The position numbers were made by a program, and so were the translations under genes. The notes below the pieces were generated by a model. It was not told where the DNA came from. It worked only from the letters and a program-made list of their open reading frames with translations, and did no database searches. A stretch of 64,000 bases of DNA from JBAXTE01 sp963556065 (GTDB lineage Bacteria > Bacteroidota > Bacteroidia > Bacteroidales > WCHB1-69). Within the stretch, counting starts at the first letter, position 1. The number at the start of each line of letters is the position of its first letter. The DNA is taken from the NCBI GenBank assembly GCA_963556065.3, contig CAUVYH020000009.1, positions 62,001 through 126,000 of the forward strand. The letters are read 5' to 3'. Below are positions 27,276 to 36,030 of this stretch, in pieces.

Positions 27276-28190
27276 ATGAACAGATTATCAAAATCGGCCC
27301 TCCTTATAATATTTGTTTCTGCGATACTATTTTCCGTGTCGTGCAAGAAAGATCGGGTTGAAAAAACAATGAACTCGTACGAAAGCATCAACAGTTATCT
27401 GGATTCAAAAAAGCAAGCTGAACAAGTTTTTGTGATCGATTCAAACGGTCAGGGACCAATTGTCGGGAATCAGGGTACCCGGATTTGGATATCGAAACAT
27501 TGTCTGCAGAAACCCAACGGCGACACCATCACCTGGCCTTACACCGTAAGATTGGTGGAACTTTATACTCCCAAAGACATCATTTATTATCAAATGCCAA
27601 CCGTCTCTTCGCAGGGCTTTTTGGAAAATGACGGAGAAATTCGTTTGAGAGCCTTTAAAGATGAAACCGAACTCGTTTTTAAGCCCTACCCTTGCGGCTG
27701 CGGTATCGAGATGCCCAACCAAGCTCCAAAAAGCTATATGCGGGTGTTTTATGGCATTGAATCGGCGATTACAGACTGGTCGAGCAACGGCTCACAATTT
27801 GGCATCAACAGTTTGGCCAATCCATTTTTTGCACATACCGATTCGAGTTATCAGGCCATGATTTACCGTTTGGGATGGATTGGATGCGATTCTCTGGCTG
27901 GTAACAACACCGGTGGAAAAATCACGTTCCAGTCGAGTACCGATGAACTCCAGAATCTCGGAATCTTTGTCTATATGCCGGCTACCCGCACGGTAATGCA
28001 GGCATACAGCGCGTTGTCCGGGTTTATCCCCAACGGAACTTCCGTAAAAATCATCTGCATCGGGATCGACAGCAGCGGAACGCTCTACACCTATTACCAG
28101 AGCATGACCATGAGCGGGGATGCTTCCGTGGAAGTGACCATGAATGCCATTTCCGATGCTGATTTAACCACGTTGCTCAACAGCTTATAA
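27276..28190 (+). CDS. Bacteroidota lipoprotein of unknown function
   Basis: 304 residues from the ATG at 27276, chosen for the lipoprotein signal MNRLSKSALLIIFVSAILFS followed by VSCKK. Starting at 27195 would add 27 residues read through the repeat arm. The mature region includes QGTRIWISKHCLQKPNGDTI, a VRLVELYTPKDIIYYQMPT strand pair and a SSQGFLENDGEIRLRAF block. This pattern resembles beta-sandwich repeats in other Bacteroidota envelope lipoproteins, but no named family is certain. The amidohydrolase gene starts 8 bases after its stop, so they are probably co-transcribed. Confidence 0.75.
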   Translation: MNRLSKSALLIIFVSAILFSVSCKKDRVEKTMNSYESINSYLDSKKQAEQVFVIDSNGQGPIVGNQGTRIWISKHCLQKPNGDTITWPYTVRLVELYTPKDIIYYQMPTVSSQGFLENDGEIRLRAFKDETELVFKPYPCGCGIEMPNQAPKSYMRVFYGIESAITDWSSNGSQFGINSLANPFFAHTDSSYQAMIYRLGWIGCDSLAGNNTGGKITFQSSTDELQNLGIFVYMPATRTVMQAYSALSGFIPNGTSVKIICIGIDSSGTLYTYYQSMTMSGDASVEVTMNAISDADLTTLLNSL

Positions 28191-28198
28191 CTTATTGA

Positions 28199-29371
28199 AT
28201 GAAAGCCTTTAGCGCAGACTACCTCTTTTGCGGGAATGATCATGTAATTGAAAATGGTGTAATTGTCCTGGATGATTCCGGGAATATTACAGAGATTCTG
28301 AATTCGACCCAAAAGAGCAGTTTCGTGAGCAAAAGTGAGATTATTCCCCTCAAAGGCATTCTTGCTCCCGGCTTTGTAAACACCCATTGTCACCTCGAAC
28401 TTTCGGCCTATTACAATAAAATCCGCACTGGATGTTCGGTGGATGGATTTATCCGAGCTTTGGAAGTGGAAAAAAGAACGGTTCCGAGCAGTCCCAACGA
28501 CATTGCCGTTGCCGATAAAGCAATGTGGGACGAAGGCATCGTGGCCGTGGCCGACATTTGCAATACTGCTGAAACAATTGAGGCAAAGAGCCAGAGCAAA
28601 ATTTACTATCACAACTTCGTGGAGGTCTTTGGCTCGAATGCCCGATCGGCGGAGAAAATCTTCCTACATGCGGAAAAAATTGCCGAACAGTTTTCGGACG
28701 CCCGACTCCCCGTGTCCATCACGCCGCATTCGTTGTATGCTTGTAGCGAGCCCTTGATGAAGTTGATACAGCAGAACAAAAGCCACAGTCTTACGCTGCA
28801 CTTTATGGAATCGGAAGAGGAAAACGACTTTTTCGAATTCCGGAAAGGGAAAATCATTGAACGGGCGGAACTTTTCGGGGTCACGCCGGATCATTATTGC
28901 AACACCCGTAAACGTCCTTCGGAAATTGCCATATTGGCCTTGAAGCCAAATCGAAAATTGCTTTTCGTTCACAACACCATGGCCACCAGCGAGGATTTAA
29001 AGCATTTGTGCAACACCTTTTCCAACAATGCCTGGTTTTGCCTCTGCCCGAACTCCAATCTATACATCGAAAACAGGTTGCCCAACATTGAACTGATGCT
29101 TCAACACACCCAAAACATCACCATCGGTACCGATAGTCTGGCTTCAAATCATAAACTATCCATACTGAAAGAGCTGATCACCATTGCCCACCATTTCCCG
29201 AAAATACCCACGGCTACACTCTTGCAATGGGCAACCCGAAACGGCGCAAGGTTTCTGGACATTGAAGACCAATTCGGCTCCCTCGAAGTGGGCAAAGCCC
29301 CCGGTCTGAACCATATCATTTGCGACAACTTTGATTTGAGAAGTGCGGAAAAGGTGGTGAAAATTTTCTGA
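28199..29371 (+). CDS. Amidohydrolase-family metal-dependent deaminase/hydrolase
   Basis: 390 residues, cytoplasmic (no signal). It has the TIM-barrel amidohydrolase signatures of the TRZ/ATZ (chlorohydrolase/cytosine-deaminase-like) group: metal ligands H63 and H65 in FVNTHCHLELS, later TPHSLYA, LTLHFMESEEE, LLFVHNT, and the metal Asp in TIGTDSLASN. This group deaminates or dechlorinates N-heterocycles and includes aminodeoxyfutalosine deaminase of the alternative menaquinone pathway. No mqn genes are nearby, so I do not assign that substrate. It follows the lipoprotein gene by 8 bases. Confidence 0.88.
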   Translation: MKAFSADYLFCGNDHVIENGVIVLDDSGNITEILNSTQKSSFVSKSEIIPLKGILAPGFVNTHCHLELSAYYNKIRTGCSVDGFIRALEVEKRTVPSSPNDIAVADKAMWDEGIVAVADICNTAETIEAKSQSKIYYHNFVEVFGSNARSAEKIFLHAEKIAEQFSDARLPVSITPHSLYACSEPLMKLIQQNKSHSLTLHFMESEEENDFFEFRKGKIIERAELFGVTPDHYCNTRKRPSEIAILALKPNRKLLFVHNTMATSEDLKHLCNTFSNNAWFCLCPNSNLYIENRLPNIELMLQHTQNITIGTDSLASNHKLSILKELITIAHHFPKIPTATLLQWATRNGARFLDIEDQFGSLEVGKAPGLNHIICDNFDLRSAEKVVKIF

Positions 29372-29542
29372 TTTTCAAAGTTTTAAATCTTCACAATCTT
29401 AGAATTATAAACGGCATTTTTATTTGTTATAATTCTAATGAAATAAATCCCTTTTTCTAATATATTTTGACATTAAAGTCCTTCGAGCTATATCACTTTA
29501 AGTATATTATGAACAAAGTTTGGAAAGTATGGTTTTGATTAA

Positions 29543-29550
29543 TATCTTTG
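29543..29550 (+). promoter_or_regulatory. Bacteroidota -7 promoter box for nfo
   Basis: TATCTTTG, exact TAnnTTTG, 15 bases before the ATG at 29566. It overlaps an in-frame TTG at 29548, which argues against that upstream start. Confidence 0.55.
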
Positions 29551-29565
29551 ATAAAAAATAACCAG

Positions 29566-30411
29566 ATGAAATATATCGGAGCGCACGTCAGTGCATCGGG
29601 CGGTGTTGAAAATGCACCCGTAAACGCTCACCAGATCGGTGCTACCGCGTTTGCCTTGTTTACCAAAAACCAACGTCAGTGGGCCTCCGCACCGCTGACC
29701 CTAAAGAGCATTAATGCCTTTAAGGAAAATTGCCTGAAATATGGCTACACAGCATCCCAAATACTACCTCACGACAGCTATCTGATCAATCTGGGGCATC
29801 CCGAAGCGGAACCTCTGCAAAAATCGCGGGAAGCATTTCTCGACGAGATGCAGCGGTGCGAACAATTGGGTCTCGACCGGCTCAACTTTCATCCGGGGAG
29901 TCATCTGGGTAAAACGGATGAGGAAACCTGCCTGAAAACCATTGCCGAATCGATAAACATTGCTCTTGGAAAGACGTCGGGCATTACGGCCGTCATTGAA
30001 AACACCGCCGGACAAGGCACCAATATGGGATTCCGTTTCGAGCAGATTGCCACCATCATTCACCATGTGGAGGATAAATCCCGCGTGGGCGTGTGCATCG
30101 ACACCTGTCATGCCTATTCTGCCGGTTACGACTTGAAGACCAAAGAGGGCTTCAGCCAAACGTTTGCCGACTTCGATAAAATAATCGGAATCAACTATCT
30201 GAAAGGCATGCACATCAACGATTCCAAAAAGGAATTCGGCTCCCGAGTTGACCGTCACGACAGCCTCGGGATCGGCACCTTGGGCCTTGAACCGTTTAAG
30301 TTTATCATGACCGACTCCCGTTTTGACAACATTCCATTGATTCTGGAAACGCCCAATGATGAAATCTGGGCGGAAGAAATTGCGTTGCTGAAGAAGATGA
30401 TGAATGGTTGA
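29566..30411 (+). CDS. nfo: Deoxyribonuclease IV (AP endonuclease, Nfo family)
   Basis: 281 residues from the ATG at 29566. An upstream in-frame TTG at 29548 lies inside the promoter box and is rejected. The enzyme cleaves DNA at abasic sites in base-excision repair and uses three zinc ions in a TIM barrel. Signatures: YIGAHVSASGG (start), RLNFHPGSHLG, IENTAGQGTNMG, GVCIDTCHAYSAGYD, HINDSKKEFGSRVDRHDSLG, and the metal-binding Glu in PLILETPND. Length is normal. It is transcribed alone, and its 3' side abuts the first copy of the 200-bp palindromic repeat. Confidence 0.97.
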   Translation: MKYIGAHVSASGGVENAPVNAHQIGATAFALFTKNQRQWASAPLTLKSINAFKENCLKYGYTASQILPHDSYLINLGHPEAEPLQKSREAFLDEMQRCEQLGLDRLNFHPGSHLGKTDEETCLKTIAESINIALGKTSGITAVIENTAGQGTNMGFRFEQIATIIHHVEDKSRVGVCIDTCHAYSAGYDLKTKEGFSQTFADFDKIIGINYLKGMHINDSKKEFGSRVDRHDSLGIGTLGLEPFKFIMTDSRFDNIPLILETPNDEIWAEEIALLKKMMNG

Positions 30412-30415
30412 TGAG

Positions 30416-30644
30416 TCCCGAAAAATAAAAAATCTTCGATTTTTCAATTTTTCGTGGATCTTTTAACCCTCGTTTACGGGGCTCGAAAAAAAATGAAATC
30501 GAAGATTTCTGTTTTTTCGGGATTGATAGGTTTATCGCAAAGTGACTTTTGTTAAGTTCGTTTTTTACTTTCAACTTTCTGACTTTTAACTTTTAACTGA
30601 TTTCGGGTTTCCATATCAACATATAACTCCATAAACTTATAAAC
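30416..30644. repeat. Palindromic repeat, copy 1 (right of nfo)
   Basis: A segment of about 229 bp repeated at 35776-35966. It starts with a long imperfect inverted repeat (arms 30416-30442 and 30496-30522, 24 of 27 positions paired) and continues into a conserved tail with CTTTTAACTTTTAACTGAT and CCATAAACTTATAAAC. This copy has about 22 extra bases in the loop and about 16 near the tail compared with copy 2. The hairpin may also end nfo and beta-helix transcripts. Confidence 0.85.
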
Positions 30645-30658
30645 AAAACTCCAATAAA

Positions 30659-32695
30659 CTATTTAACCACTACAATCTTCATCATTTCTTTCTGCTGGCC
30701 GATTTCAGAAGTAAAGCGGACAAAATAGCATCCGTTATCCAAAGAGATTGCATTCACTTCCTGATTTACCATAGAAACAGCTTGTTTGAAGACGATTTTT
30801 CCACATAAATCAATAATTTCAAGGGTACTTAAATCATCAGAACCTAGTTGAACCGTAAAAGTCCCGTTGCATGGATTTGGAAAAATATTGATTTCCGGAT
30901 TTTCCAAAGTTAGTTGATTGTCAATGCCTACCACTTGAGTATTCGACAATTCCGAAGTATTCCCGGTGATATCCGTGGCCGTGACAAATTCTGTGGGCAA
31001 AAGACCGGTGGTGATATAACTCCATTCTCCGGCACTGTTGGTCGTTGTTCTTCCTACATATCGTTGGGCATGGCTTCCTGTAGAAATATTGCTTGCAAAC
31101 AATTCGATGGTAATTCCCTGATTTCCGCCATCACAAGTGTGGTCAATCGTGCCATGAATGGTCGTAGAACCTGAATTATAATCGGAGGAAGCAATCACTG
31201 GAGCGTTCATCAGGTTGTTCGGTCCTGAATCGCAATCCCCGGCATCGTTTGCCGTCGCTCCGATGGGATACAAATCAATTCCGATGCTTCCATTACTGAA
31301 AATTTTGTTTTCAGTAAACCGGTTGTATTTGGAGGAATCGGTCATCACACTAATTCCGCTAGTGCCATTAAACGCAATCGTGTTCCCTTTCCCTTCCAAC
31401 CCGATTTGGTTGTATTTGGGACCTTCCGCAATCCGAACCCCGTCAAAGTTGTTCCCGAAATTCGAAACCCCGGAAAAATCGGTGCCGATATAATTCCGGA
31501 TAATGATGTTGCTGTCGGTACCTCCGATATGAAGATCAATCCCGTTTTGCGAATTTCCTGAAATTACGTTGCTGTCGATAAAATGACGATAAGTTGGGCC
31601 ATCAATTACAATTCCATTGGCATTGGCCAATTTAGCGGTACAATTGAAATTTAGCCCGATGATGTTACCGATAATCGAGTCAAATTGAGTCTGTGGGTTA
31701 TACAAAAAGATTCCATAGCCGGAATTTCCGGAAATCAAGTTTTGAGCCCCCGAAGCATAACCGCCAACCATATTGCCATGGGCGCCGTCATCGCAAAGAA
31801 CGCCATAAGTGTTCGGAATAGCAATGTTCCCGGTGATATCCGTGCCGATATAGTTTCCAACCACCCGATTCTGGGCGCAACCGGCTCCGAAAATCGGGAT
31901 ACCATAAGCATCGTTCCCCGACACATAATTTCGCGATGCCGAATTATATCCGCCAATCAAATTGTTGCAGGAAGTGCCTTCAATGCTGACCCCGTCGTAA
32001 TTTTTAACCGCACCGTTCCCGGCTCGGTTTAGCCCCACATAATTGCCTTTTACGATATTGTTGTTGGAATTCACGATCCGGATTCCGCAGTGCGTATTGC
32101 CTGAAAAAATATTCCGTTCCGCAACGGTTTCCCCTCCGATAATGTTATCATGAGGTCCGCTTAAAAGCTCTATTCCATGCGTGTTCGACAACGTATCGGT
32201 CGCATTGAAATTGCAGCCGATGTAATTGCCCACAATGATGTTATTTGCCGAACCTGATCCTGAAATTTCGATACCCACGGTAAAGCCCCCGATAATAAAA
32301 CCTTTAATCACATTATTTGAAGCATTGTAAAGATGAAAGGCAAAATCGGAACCGTAGAGATGTTTCCCATCTATGCAAATTTCCGGGCCATTGACATTCG
32401 TGTTGCCCCCAAAAGTGGTTTGGGTGGTCCCATCGATGGTGATACTGCTTTGTGTGATGAATGGCAACGTGCTTTGAGGTGTAATCGTCCAAATTCCTTT
32501 TCCGCTATCGTAATTTGGATCCGAAGCGGGAATGTTAAAAACGATGGAATTCGGCCCAGGCATGGCGTTCGCGTATGTTAAAGCATCCCTAAGAGAGCCC
32601 GATCCGCTGTCCCCAGTATTTATCACGGTAAAAACAGTAGCGTTAACACCCGTACTCAAAAGCATTAATAATATAAATAGTTTTACTGATTTCAT
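30659..32695 (-). CDS. Secreted right-handed beta-helix protein with T9SS sorting domain (shorter paralogue)
   Basis: 678 residues, signal peptide 1-19. The N-terminal block TVINTGDSGSGSLRDALTYA is the CSLREA-like start typical of large beta-helix surface proteins. Residues about 120-480 consist of tandem units of about 38 residues with recurring N-x-I-x-G-N-Y-I-G and N-x-I-S-G-N motifs, the solenoid pattern of parallel beta-helix (pectate-lyase-like/NosD-like) folds. A beta-sandwich follows, and a type A T9SS sorting domain begins INIFPNPCNGTFTVQL. Catalytic residues of a lyase are not identifiable. It lies 13 bases downstream of its larger paralogue, probably one transcript. Confidence 0.88.
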   Translation of the reverse strand: MKSVKLFILLMLLSTGVNATVFTVINTGDSGSGSLRDALTYANAMPGPNSIVFNIPASDPNYDSGKGIWTITPQSTLPFITQSSITIDGTTQTTFGGNTNVNGPEICIDGKHLYGSDFAFHLYNASNNVIKGFIIGGFTVGIEISGSGSANNIIVGNYIGCNFNATDTLSNTHGIELLSGPHDNIIGGETVAERNIFSGNTHCGIRIVNSNNNIVKGNYVGLNRAGNGAVKNYDGVSIEGTSCNNLIGGYNSASRNYVSGNDAYGIPIFGAGCAQNRVVGNYIGTDITGNIAIPNTYGVLCDDGAHGNMVGGYASGAQNLISGNSGYGIFLYNPQTQFDSIIGNIIGLNFNCTAKLANANGIVIDGPTYRHFIDSNVISGNSQNGIDLHIGGTDSNIIIRNYIGTDFSGVSNFGNNFDGVRIAEGPKYNQIGLEGKGNTIAFNGTSGISVMTDSSKYNRFTENKIFSNGSIGIDLYPIGATANDAGDCDSGPNNLMNAPVIASSDYNSGSTTIHGTIDHTCDGGNQGITIELFASNISTGSHAQRYVGRTTTNSAGEWSYITTGLLPTEFVTATDITGNTSELSNTQVVGIDNQLTLENPEINIFPNPCNGTFTVQLGSDDLSTLEIIDLCGKIVFKQAVSMVNQEVNAISLDNGCYFVRFTSEIGQQKEMMKIVVVK

Positions 32696-32708
32696 ATCTT
32701 GGCTGTAC

Positions 32709-35684
32709 TTAGTTTTTAATAAATTTCAAAGTCTTTTCCATCCGCTGATCCCGGGCGATTTTCACATAGTACATTCCCTGTTTCAGATGCAAGTAATCCA
32801 CGTTAAAGGTAAACCGATTTTCGCCCTGCATTGCTGTTTGATCATACAAATCGGCAACCTTCTTCCCATCTACGGAATAGATTGAAATAAGCAGATCAGA
32901 AGGTTTGTCAAGTGCGTATGATAATGTAAATGTGTTGTTTACCGGCATTGGATAGATATTGAAGTCGTCTGACTGAGAAATAGTCGGAACTCCAACCGTG
33001 ATCGATTGAATTGTATTAAATTCGGAAGTATTTCCCATTGTGTCGGTTGCCGTTGCCGTAATCACATCGGCAGAAGAGATCAGATTCGTACTGAAACTCC
33101 ACGTTCCATTAGGATTTACAAGCGTGGAACCGATGTATTCAATTGCCCCGCCATGATGTAAGAAATTATTATTGTTGGATTTGAAAATCTCCACTTTTAC
33201 ATTTGCCGGGTTCAAAAAATCCAATGTTCCGTTGATTTGGGTAGTTTGTCCCACATTAACAGCACTGATAATTGTCGGATAATTCATCAGATTGTTGGCT
33301 CCATTATCTGCATCGTTGGCATCGTTGACATTGACTCCGTATGGATACAAATCGATATCCAGAATCTGGTTGTTGTAAATTCTGTTCTCGGAAATCCTAT
33401 TCCAGCGACAATCGGCATCATTAACCACAACGCCTGCAGTATCATGATTTGCAATGATATTTCCCAAACCAACGCCCCCGATATTATTGTGGCACGAACC
33501 TACGGTGATCACAATTCCGGCATTTCCACTTGGAACTGGAGATGAAGCATCAGCGTTCACGCCCATTTTGTTTCTGGTGATCGAATTGTTATTACTGTGT
33601 TCGAAAACGACAATTCCAAATGAATTATTTCCGCTGATTAGATTTGTGTCAATGATGTTGTTCCCCGATTTGGTAGAGATTCCAATTCCAATGTCATTAG
33701 GAATCGGATTGTTTCCGGTATTGTCTGTGCCGATATAGTTTCCAATGATCTGATTGTACATGGTGCCGGTATCCGCCAGTAAAATTCCATCAAAGGTGTT
33801 TCCCGAGAAGATGTTTTTATCCGCAGAATTTTCACCACCAATGATGTTGTATTTTGTTCCGCCACCTAACAAGATCCCGCTTTGATTGGGCACGGCAACT
33901 GTTCCGGTGGCATTGGTGCCGAAATAATTTCCAGCAACCACGTTGGAGTCGCTTCCCGTGGTTACGATGAACATCCCGTAAGCTTTATTCCCCGAAAGCA
34001 CATTGTTGATAAACGGATTGTGGTTCGACCCGCCATCCACGCATATTCCGGTGGCATTAGGCATGGACGTGTTCCCGGTGGCATCCACCCCGATATAATT
34101 GCCAATTGTAGCGTTGTACGACGAATTGCCATAAAGATCGTGGCCATAGACGCGGTTTCCCGAAATCACATTCCGATCTCCGGCATTATAACCTCCGGCC
34201 ACATTATGTTTTGCATTGGAGTTGAAATAAAGTCCATTGGCTTGAACCAACGAGTCATTAGGATATTTTAATGGCAACAATCCGGTGGCATCCGGCCCGA
34301 TATAATTCCCTTTGATGGTATTGCTGTCCGAAGATTCGATACAAAGTCCCATTTCTAAATTCCCGGAAATCACATTCCTTTCTGCAGTCGTAGAACCCCC
34401 GATAATGTTGCTATTGGAATTACTTTTCAGATAAACTCCGGTATAATTACTTAATATTTTATTCCCATTTGCACCAATTCCAATGTAATTCCCCTTAATG
34501 GTGTTGTTTCGGGTTCCGGAATAAGCCAAGGCAATACCCGCCAACCGATTCCCTGAAATGATATTCCGTTCTCCGGCGACACTTCCTCCAATCACCGTTA
34601 ACGAGGATCCGCTAATTAAAATTCCATTCCCGTTTGGAATCGTGTCATCGGCTAAATTATTGGTGCCGATATAATTTCCTTTGATGGTGTTTTGGGTGGC
34701 ATCGGCTCCCATAATTGCAATTCCACTTTCCTTGTTACCGGAGATGATATTGCGTTCCGCCACAGTTGAGCCGCCGATGGTATTGTTGTGAGAATAATTC
34801 AGGGCAATTCCATAAAAATTCGGCACCGAATCCGTTGAAACGAGTCCGTTTTGGTTTATCCCGATATAATTCCCTTTAATGATATTGCTGTACGAAACGG
34901 CAGAATTAATGGCGATTCCGGCATATTTATTTCCCGAAATCAGGTTTCTCGTGGCCACTACAGTTCCGCCGATGGTATTGCTATACGAAGAATCGATGGC
35001 AATGCCGTTGTAGTTTGGAATCGCAACCAAACCAGTTCTGTCCACTCCTATTTTATTTCCGATGATCGTATTCAACGCTGAATTTTTTATGGCAATTCCT
35101 GCAATATAATTCCCGGATATGATATTGTCCCGGATGATATTTCCCGTTAATTCGGTTAGAATTGCAACTCCATAACTATTCGAATCAGCAGCCGTGGCAT
35201 TGTAGTTTGTACCGAGATAACAATCAGAAACGATACAACTACCACTTGGATAGGTCTCATACTTGGTTATTGCAACACCAGCCTGAAAACCGTTGATAAT
35301 AAACCCTTTCGCCACACCACCCGAAAGTGGAAAGCACAATCCATATACCAGATTTGTGGTCGAGCGGATGCAAATTTCAGGACCATCCGGATTCGTGTTC
35401 CCCGGTTGCGAAGTACCGTCAATCACCACAGAAAGACTTTGCACCAAAGGCAATGCAGTGGCCAGGGTGATTGTAAAAACTCCGGTCGTCGCATTATAAT
35501 TTGGGTCGGAAATGGGTATGTTGAATTTAATGGAATCCGCATCCATCGGATTGGAATTCGCAGAATTAATGGCCTCCCTCAATGAACCGGCTCCGGAATC
35601 GGCCGTATTGGTAACTGTAAACACGGCAGAAAAGGAAAATTGCACCAATAAAATGGCTAATAACAACAATGTAAACTTCTTCAT
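32709..35684 (-). CDS. Secreted right-handed beta-helix protein with T9SS sorting domain (longer paralogue)
   Basis: 991 residues, signal peptide 1-19 (MKKFTLLLLAILLVQFSFS). The N-terminus has TVTNTADSGAGSLREAINSA, the same opening as the shorter paralogue. About 18 solenoid units follow (about 130-800), each with variants of NIIGGSTVAERNIISGN and NTIKGNYIG. The last 90 residues include a T9SS type A sorting domain (FNIYPMPVNNTFTLSY...KTLKFIKN). It is exported to the surface; it may bind or process polysaccharide or act as an adhesin (inference from fold). The highly repetitive DNA makes expansion or contraction by recombination likely. Together with the downstream paralogue it is enclosed by two copies of the 200-bp repeat. 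Confidence 0.9.
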   Translation of the reverse strand: MKKFTLLLLAILLVQFSFSAVFTVTNTADSGAGSLREAINSANSNPMDADSIKFNIPISDPNYNATTGVFTITLATALPLVQSLSVVIDGTSQPGNTNPDGPEICIRSTTNLVYGLCFPLSGGVAKGFIINGFQAGVAITKYETYPSGSCIVSDCYLGTNYNATAADSNSYGVAILTELTGNIIRDNIISGNYIAGIAIKNSALNTIIGNKIGVDRTGLVAIPNYNGIAIDSSYSNTIGGTVVATRNLISGNKYAGIAINSAVSYSNIIKGNYIGINQNGLVSTDSVPNFYGIALNYSHNNTIGGSTVAERNIISGNKESGIAIMGADATQNTIKGNYIGTNNLADDTIPNGNGILISGSSLTVIGGSVAGERNIISGNRLAGIALAYSGTRNNTIKGNYIGIGANGNKILSNYTGVYLKSNSNSNIIGGSTTAERNVISGNLEMGLCIESSDSNTIKGNYIGPDATGLLPLKYPNDSLVQANGLYFNSNAKHNVAGGYNAGDRNVISGNRVYGHDLYGNSSYNATIGNYIGVDATGNTSMPNATGICVDGGSNHNPFINNVLSGNKAYGMFIVTTGSDSNVVAGNYFGTNATGTVAVPNQSGILLGGGTKYNIIGGENSADKNIFSGNTFDGILLADTGTMYNQIIGNYIGTDNTGNNPIPNDIGIGISTKSGNNIIDTNLISGNNSFGIVVFEHSNNNSITRNKMGVNADASSPVPSGNAGIVITVGSCHNNIGGVGLGNIIANHDTAGVVVNDADCRWNRISENRIYNNQILDIDLYPYGVNVNDANDADNGANNLMNYPTIISAVNVGQTTQINGTLDFLNPANVKVEIFKSNNNNFLHHGGAIEYIGSTLVNPNGTWSFSTNLISSADVITATATDTMGNTSEFNTIQSITVGVPTISQSDDFNIYPMPVNNTFTLSYALDKPSDLLISIYSVDGKKVADLYDQTAMQGENRFTFNVDYLHLKQGMYYVKIARDQRMEKTLKFIKN

Positions 35685-35712
35685 AACTTTTGCTTTTGTG
35701 AATAGTATGAGA

Positions 35713-35720
35713 CAAATATA
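35713..35720 (-). promoter_or_regulatory. Bacteroidota -7 promoter box for the beta-helix operon
   Basis: On the minus strand TATATTTG, exact TAnnTTTG, 28 bases before the start of the 991-residue gene. Confidence 0.5.
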
Positions 35721-35775
35721 ACTATTTATTTATAAACTGTTGGAAATATATAGAAGAGGGGGGATAGGTGATAGG

Positions 35776-35966
35776 TCCCGAAAAATAAAAATCTTTGATT
35801 TTTCAATTTTTCGTGGATCCTCGAAAAAAGATGAAATCGAAGATTTCTGTTTTTTCGGGATTGATGAGTTGATCGCAATGCGACTTATGTCTAGTTCGTT
35901 TTTCACTTTTTACTTTCGGGCTTTTAACTTTTAACTGATCTCGGGTTTCCCCATAAACTTATAAAC
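35776..35966. repeat. Palindromic repeat, copy 2 (left of the subtilisin gene)
   Basis: Same orientation as copy 1. Inverted-repeat arms lie at 35776-35801 and 35834-35860; the tail contains CTTTTAACTTTTAACTGAT and CCATAAACTTATAAAC. It lacks the extra loop segment of copy 1. It ends about 20 bases before the promoter box of the S8 protease gene. Confidence 0.85.
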
Positions 35967-35986
35967 CCGAAATTAATTAAAATATG

Positions 35987-35994
35987 TATCTTTG
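35987..35994 (+). promoter_or_regulatory. Bacteroidota -7 promoter box for the S8 protease gene
   Basis: TATCTTTG, exact TAnnTTTG, 36 bases before the ATG at 36031. Confidence 0.55.
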
Positions 35995-36030
35995 CCTCAT
36001 AATGATTGCTACTTCAAAATCAATAAATAC

